Source of the DNA: Porticoccus sp965660005
Lineage (GTDB): Bacteria; Pseudomonadota; Gammaproteobacteria; Pseudomonadales; Porticoccaceae
NCBI RefSeq assembly: GCF_965660005.1
Contig: NZ_CBFHYF010000047.1
Location: 1 to 12,200 of the forward strand
Length of the DNA stretch: 12,200 nucleotides
Direction of reading: 5' to 3'
Of this stretch, positions 8,701-12,200 are shown piece after piece (position 1 is the first letter of the stretch; each line of letters begins with the position of its first letter). The translations under genes and the position numbers were made by a program. The notes beneath the pieces are model-generated. The model was not told the origin of the DNA and made no database searches. It saw only the letters and a list, made by a program, of their open reading frames with translations.

Positions 8701-8721
8701 AAAAAATGGGCACAGGGCCCA
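8701..8721 (-). terminator. Terminator-like hairpin directly upstream of rimP
   Basis: On the minus strand, TGGGC (8717-8721) pairs with GCCCA (8707-8711) across a 5-nt loop, followed by six T residues (8701-8706). It sits just before rimP and about 20 bp after a first terminator. Its position suggests attenuation of the nusA-infB genes relative to metY. A second stem-extending register (A-U pairs with the T-run) is possible and would weaken it as a terminator. Confidence 0.6.
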
Positions 8722-8741
8722 CTTCATCTACACCACTTAGC

Positions 8742-8762
8742 AAAAAGCCCCTAAAAAGGGGC
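8742..8762 (-). terminator. Intrinsic terminator after the initiator tRNA gene
   Basis: On the minus strand, GCCCC (8758-8762) pairs with GGGGC (8747-8751) around a TTTTTA loop, followed by TTTTT (8742-8746). It lies 55 bp past the tRNA 3' end. It would end the short metY transcript and let only read-through polymerase reach rimP-nusA-infB, as is known for the E. coli operon. Confidence 0.8.
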
Positions 8763-8817
8763 CCTTCGACTGCGCCTTGTAATGACGCATGGTACCAGCT
8801 GTACCGATACCAGAATT

Positions 8818-8894
<77 letters not shown>

Positions 8895-8895
8895 T

Positions 8896-8968
8896 CAAAA
8901 AACGCTGGCCTTACGGCCGGGAGACTGAGCATGTCTCCTTACCTTTGCCAGCTCATAACCTCTGGCAA
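8896..8968 (-). promoter_or_regulatory. Structured 5' leader of the metY transcript
   Basis: Between the promoter and the tRNA the roughly 105-nt leader can form three hairpins in order. The first is TTGCCAG/CTGGCAA (8945-8951 with 8962-8968, 10-nt loop). The second is GGAGAC/GTCTCC (8920-8925 with 8933-8938, 7-nt loop). The third is a GGCC/GGCC stem with a GTAA loop (8907-8910 with 8915-8918), followed by CG and six T residues (8897-8902). The last resembles a weak terminator abutting the tRNA 5' end; RNase P would release the leader at 8894/8895. No second tRNA fits in this stretch. Confidence 0.5.
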
Positions 8969-9006
8969 GCCCCCAAGCTGTCATCTGACTGCTTCAAGGG
9001 CCGAGG

Positions 9007-9035
9007 ATTATAGGTCTGACACCTTATAGGGTCAA
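9007..9035 (-). promoter_or_regulatory. Strong sigma70 promoter for the metY-rimP-nusA-infB operon
   Basis: On the minus strand TTGACC (9030-9035), a 17-bp spacer and a perfect TATAAT (9007-9012) are followed by the GC-rich discriminator CCTCGGCCC. A transcription start near 9000 is expected, about 105 nt before the tRNA. GC-rich discriminators are typical of stable-RNA promoters under stringent (ppGpp) control; that control is inferred here. Confidence 0.88.
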
Positions 9036-9229
9036 GGGGAAACATCGCTTTGTTGTGCTCCCGCTGATAGCCCTTACAAGGCCCGGAGAGAAAACCGGCT
9101 CAGGCTTGAAACGACTGGCGGGCGGGCATTACCGAATGTCCGGGTAGCGGCACCACACAACAGCCACAGATTTCTTGCTTCAAGGAAAGGTGTTAACCAT
9201 TCAGGGTTTTCAGTAAATTTTCGCCTCAA
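9036..9229. other. Divergent intergenic stretch with no recognisable element
   Basis: This is the central part of the roughly 400-bp gap between metY and eptC. I see no RNA gene, no coding frame with plausible start and composition, and no clear promoter. It holds a few short GC-rich inverted repeats only. Regulatory sites for eptC may lie in it. Confidence 0.5.
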
Positions 9230-9246
9230 ATTAAGCTTCACTTAAT
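9230..9246 (+). promoter_or_regulatory. PmrA-box-like direct repeat upstream of eptC
   Basis: ATTAAG-CTTCA-CTTAAT fits the YTTAAK-N5-YTTAAK pattern of PmrA (BasR) binding sites at all positions but the first, with exact 5-nt spacing. It lies 47 bp before the ATG at 9294. In Salmonella, cptA, the counterpart of the downstream gene, is known to be PmrA-regulated. The same sequence is also an imperfect palindrome of short AT-rich arms, so a chance match is possible. Confidence 0.5.
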
Positions 9247-9293
9247 ATTGGAACGGTATCGTGGCATCGATGCTTCAACAAGGTTGCCGATAC

Positions 9294-11044
9294 ATGACTG
9301 ATTTCCCTAAAAAACATCCGTTGCTATGGGCCTATCTTTTTGCAGCGTATTTTTCGCTGTGCTATCACATCCCCATTTATGCAACAGGCATGTCCGGGTT
9401 CATAGGATTGCGCGAAACCATTTTGATGAGCCTGATGTGGCTGGTGCCGATACTTCTGGCGCCGGATATACCCGGCAATTATTGGCACTGAGCGGTTTGA
9501 TCATGTGGCCGGCAGCGGTCATCTCGGTGTTCTATTTTATTATCTATGGTCAGGAGTTTTCCCAGAGCACGATTTTCATCGTGTTTGAATCAAACATCGC
9601 CGAAGGCAGCGAGTTTGTTTCCTCCTACTGGCAATGGTGGTTTGTACCGGTACTTCTGGTGTTCAGTGCAATCCCTGTATGGATGTGGCGACAGGCTCGG
9701 CCCGTGGTGATTGGGCAGCGTAAACGTTTCGCCTATGCCGCCCTTTTTACACTGATTCCCTTCTTCCCCTTTATCAGCACCGCGCTGCTCAAGGAAAACA
9801 CCACCATTGATGATGCGGTCTACCACCAGATGAAACGAATGGAACCCGCAGCACCCTGGAATCTGGTTGTTGGCTACGCAAAATACCGACAACAGATGGC
9901 AGGCATGACCGCACTGCTGGAAAAGAATCGTCAGGTAAAACCGCTGCAAAATCTTGAGGCGAAAGTCGCGACCCTGCCCAATACAGTGGTGCTGGTGCTC
10001 GGCGAGTCAACCAATCGTCAGCGCATGAGCCTGTACGGCTATCACCGGCCGACAACACCCCATCTCGATGCCATGCAGGCAAACAATGAACTCATGGTTT
10101 TCAGGGACGTGGTCACACCCCGGCCCTATACGATCGAGGCACTGCAACAGATTCTGTCATTTGCCGACCCCAAAAATCCGGAGCTGTTTTTTACCAAACC
10201 AAACCTATTAAACATGATGCAACAGGCCGGTTATGAGATCACCTGGATCACCAACCAGCAAACCCAGACTCGCCGCAATACCATGCTGACCACCTTTTCC
10301 CAACTGGCGGATCACCAGATTTACCTGAACAACAACCGGGCACAGAATGCCAATCAATACGACGAAGTTGTATTGCCGCCGTTTGCAGAAGCGCTTGAGT
10401 CAGACTCAACCCGGAAATTGATTATTGTCCACCTGCTGGGCACACACCGCGCCTATGAGCACCGTTTCCCTGAAATCTACCGCCAGTTCAATGACAACAG
10501 TGGTGTTCCGGAGTGGGTGACAGCCGACCTGCTGGAGGATTACAACAACTACGACAACGCTGTTCTCTACAACGATAAAATCGTGTCAGCCCTGATTAAG
10601 ACTGCGCAAAGTCAAGAAGATAACAGTCTGCTGGTGTACTTTGCCGATCACGGCGAGGAGGTCTACGACTATCCGGACAACCTGTTTGCCGGACGCAACG
10701 AAGCCAACCCCACATCTGCGATGTACACGGTGCCATTCATCGTCTGGGCATCTCCGGCGTTCAGGCAAAGCCGCGATATCGATCACTGGCGCACCGCCAC
10801 AGACCGGCCGTACTCGATCGCCCACTTTATTCACACGTTTGCCGATATGGTCGGACTGGATTTTTCCGGAATGAATGAGCAGGCAAGTCTGATTTCCAAG
10901 AGTTTTCAACCTCTTCCCCGCTGGATAGGCGATCCACTCAATGACGAGTCGCTCAAACGTTACAGTGAGGTTATACAGGATGCGAAGCCACCCACTCAAA
11001 CGGCCAAGCACAACGTTTCGAAAGATATTAAAAAAGCGTTCTAG
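9294..11044 (+). pseudogene. eptC: EptC/CptA-type lipopolysaccharide phosphoethanolamine transferase, frame broken by one -1 shift
   Basis: The family transfers phosphoethanolamine from phosphatidylethanolamine to lipopolysaccharide on the periplasmic face of the inner membrane; E. coli EptC modifies core heptose I. The first part (PLLWAYLFAAYF, SGFIGLRETILMSLMWLVP) reads in one frame and stops at 9489-9491. The rest (LLALSGLIMWP, FIIYGQEFSQS and onward to 11044) reads in the frame one base back. Joining them with one added base at the CCC run 9471-9473 gives about 583 aa (E. coli 577) and an alignment of equal length across the break. There are five membrane segments, two before or at the break. 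The catalytic domain is intact: GES (Glu codon 10004), PYTIE (Thr codon 10130), and YFADHGEEVYD (Asp 10646, His 10649). The ATG at 9294 is preferred (AAGG upstream); ATG 9270 and GTG 9261 are alternatives. Whether this is a true mutation or a one-base sequence error cannot be told here. Confidence 0.88.
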
Positions 11045-11131
11045 CCATGTTGGTAATCAGACTTTCCGATGTAGCCCTCGACCTCAATAGTCGAGCCTGA
11101 CCGGGCCAGAACAACATGGGTCTTTTTCTTT
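11045..11131 (+). terminator. Possible terminator after eptC with a long nested stem
   Basis: CCATGTTG (11045-11052), right after the eptC stop, is exactly complementary to CAACATGG (11112-11119). Between them is a second perfect stem, CTCGAC/GTCGAG (11077-11082 with 11090-11095). A T-rich run TCTTTTTCTTT follows at 11121-11131. The arrangement suits termination on the plus strand, but the 59-nt interior makes it atypical. Confidence 0.4.
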
Positions 11132-11152
11132 AACTTTTGCACCAACATAGCG

Positions 11153-11182
11153 CTGCCAAAAAAGTGATGAAAGGCTTAATAT
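11153..11182 (+). promoter_or_regulatory. Candidate promoter of the DUF4156 gene
   Basis: CTGCCA (11153-11158, four of six to TTGACA), an 18-bp spacer and TAATAT (11177-11182) lie 22 bp before the first ATG of the next gene. The match is moderate and rests on position as much as on sequence. Confidence 0.35.
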
Positions 11183-11204
11183 CTGTACCCCATCCCACCT
11201 ACAG

Positions 11205-11549
11205 ATGGAGAGTTCCTTGACACCCGCCACAAAAACCCTGGCTATCGCCCTGTTCATTACAGCTTCCTTCACGTTCACGAACGCTTGCACCTGGGTAAAA
11301 ATATCACCGGAGGCAGAACAGGTAGTCCTGCTGCCCGCAGAGCGGGTCAACCCATGCAACCGTGTTGGCCAGATCAACAGCAGCGTGAGAGCAAATTTGA
11401 TCGGCTCCATTGCCCGTAATGCGGTCAAAGTGCGCGACGAACTGGACAACCTCGCCCGCCAGCAAGCCCACCAAATGGGAGCCAACACCATCGTTCGCCA
11501 ATCAATCGTCAATGGCAAAGGCACCTATATGGCCTATAACTGTCCTTGA
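11205..11549 (+). CDS. Small putative lipoprotein, DUF4156-like
   Basis: The 114-residue product has a hydrophobic signal segment (LAIALFITASFTFTNAC) ending in a cysteine, so a lipoprotein signal is plausible. The lipobox (TNAC) is poor because Leu at -3 is missing. The mature part has the layout of DUF4156 proteins: LLPAERV, NPCNRVGQI, a helix with LARQQAHQMGANTIV, and a C-terminal YNC, giving two further cysteines (NPC and YNC) that could form a disulfide. The molecular function of this family is not established. The ATG at 11205 lacks a Shine-Dalgarno. A TTG at 11217, four codons in, has GGAG at an ideal 6-nt spacing and may be the true start. It sits alone between eptC and aguA, with a candidate promoter in front. 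Confidence 0.75.
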   Translation: MESSLTPATKTLAIALFITASFTFTNACTWVKISPEAEQVVLLPAERVNPCNRVGQINSSVRANLIGSIARNAVKVRDELDNLARQQAHQMGANTIVRQSIVNGKGTYMAYNCP

Positions 11550-11617
11550 TAAATTAAAAGACAACAAACCATCAAACAATCCCGAAACCTCAAGCACTGC
11601 TCAGGACAGTATCCACA

Positions 11618-12145
11618 ATGACCAGCCACCGAGTGCGTCTTCCAGCCGAATGGGAGCCTCAGGATGCCATTCAGCTAACCTGGCCCCATGCCGGAACAGA
11701 CTGGGAGCCTATCCTGAATGAAATTATTCCTGTGTATGAAGCGCTGATATCTCTGCTCACTGGCGTTGGCGAAGTAGTCATCGCAACCCTGCCGACAAAC
11801 CTCAACGCGCTGTCAAAGCGCATGACTCAACTCGGTGTCTCAGCAGATAAACTGCATATATTCCCGGTTGAATCCGATGACACCTGGGTACGCGACTACG
11901 GCCCCATCACTGTCGAGACAGGCCAGGGTCTCTGCCTACTGGATTATCAGTTCAATGCCTGGGGCAATAAACACCCCTGTCAGCTGGATAATGCCATTAC
12001 CTCAGCCCTTTTTGAGCTGGGTGCCTATCCGGGGGCAGCCATCAGGGAGCGCAAGCTGGTGCTCGAAGGTGGCTCGATTGAAACCGATGGTATGGGTACC
12101 CTGCTGACAACAGCACAATGCCTGTGTAATCCTCCCCAAAAGTAA
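11618..12145 (+). pseudogene. aguA: Agmatine deiminase, N-terminal half, cut by the terminal repeat
   Basis: Agmatine deiminase (agmatine iminohydrolase) converts agmatine to N-carbamoylputrescine and ammonia in the arginine decarboxylase route to putrescine. The visible protein matches the N-terminal half of the family (about 340-370 aa in full). It has PAEWEPQDAIQLTWPH, the substrate-binding DDTWVRDYGP (Asp93), QFNAWGNK, and LEGGSIETDG at 149-158 with the conserved Glu150. After TTAQCL169 the family would continue into LL/LS-type residues and the catalytic His and C-terminal Cys. Here it meets the 77-bp repeat at 12124, reads six foreign residues (CNPPQK) and stops. The catalytic Cys is therefore absent. 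The break is probably an insertion-sequence junction, or a contig edge in an assembly. The start ATG has only a weak AGGA about 10 nt upstream; alignment with the family supports it. Confidence 0.88.
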
Positions 12146-12200
12146 TCGAGATTTTGAGTAGAGACTTTTAAAATGATCGCACAAGGAGCGACGAATGAAG
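12124..12200 (+). mobile_element. Right copy of 77-bp terminal inverted repeat; probable IS end reading outward
   Basis: Exact reverse complement of 1-77. It begins inside the agmatine deiminase frame, supplies that frame's premature stop (TAA at 12143-12145), and is about 40% GC. AAGGAG (12183-12188) and, 6 nt later, ATG AAG (12195-12200) look like the start of a gene running off the window, as expected for a transposase first ORF near an insertion-sequence end. The first base of the mobile unit could be 12124 or 12125, since one matching base could be chance. Only two codons are visible, so the family cannot be proven. Confidence 0.62.

Noticed and set aside
8895..9000. A second tRNA gene (tRNA-Leu) upstream of the initiator tRNA, as in Pseudomonas
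   Set aside because: No cloverleaf, no TTCRA-type T-loop and no CCA could be found; only simple hairpins are present.
9190..9215. A PhoP-box-like pair of GTTAA/GGTTTT repeats upstream of eptC
   Set aside because: The half-sites are poor and the spacing is 8 rather than 5 nt, so it does not meet the pattern. The nearby PmrA-like repeat is a far better match.
9326..9478. The N-terminal 50 or so residues of the long plus-strand frame beginning at 9326
   Set aside because: In this frame the stretch is polar and His/Arg rich and does not resemble the family. The other frame over the same bases gives the expected membrane helices, so these codons are not the real eptC N-terminus.
11084..11524. 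A 146-codon minus-strand frame opposite the DUF4156 gene
   Set aside because: It overlaps the plus-strand gene that has a signal segment and family-like cysteines, and the minus-strand translation shows no such features.

Overview
The window is about 12.2 kb of gammaproteobacterial chromosome, and its gene order is diagnostic. Read on the minus strand it runs initiator tRNA-Met (metY) - rimP - nusA - infB - rbfA - truB - rpsO - pnp, the same order as the E. coli metY/nusA-infB operon and its rpsO-pnp tail. Every protein here closely resembles its E. coli counterpart. The genus cannot be named from sequence alone; a marine or environmental gammaproteobacterium is a reasonable guess.

Layout. 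Positions 105-8894 (minus strand) carry the translation, transcription and RNA-decay operon. It has a near-consensus sigma70 promoter at 9007-9035, two terminator-like hairpins between metY and rimP, a structured rpsO leader, an rpsO-pnp intercistronic hairpin and a strong terminator after pnp. Divergently, on the plus strand, lie an eptC/cptA-type lipopolysaccharide phosphoethanolamine transferase (about 9294-11044) broken by a single -1 frameshift near 9471-9486, a small putative DUF4156 lipoprotein (11205-11549), and the first half of an agmatine deiminase (11618 to about 12124). A PmrA-box-like direct repeat lies about 48 bp upstream of the chosen eptC start.

How the genes work together. 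metY supplies initiator tRNA and infB supplies IF2. rpsO gives ribosomal protein S15, and rimP and rbfA mature the 30S subunit. truB modifies tRNA U55, nusA controls elongation and termination, and pnp degrades mRNA. The plus-strand genes concern envelope modification and polyamine metabolism and have no obvious link to the operon.

The most unusual structure is at the edges. Bases 1-77 are the exact reverse complement of 12124-12200. The repeat interrupts the agmatine deiminase frame in mid-gene, is AT-richer than its surroundings, and reads outward into a good Shine-Dalgarno and ATG-AAG. The simplest reading is that the segment is bracketed by two oppositely oriented copies of the same insertion-sequence end (IS3-like by recall, unproven), with the sequence stopping where the repeat made assembly ambiguous. 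I found no CRISPR array, phage module, toxin-antitoxin pair or convincing new system. The rest is mostly conserved core genome.
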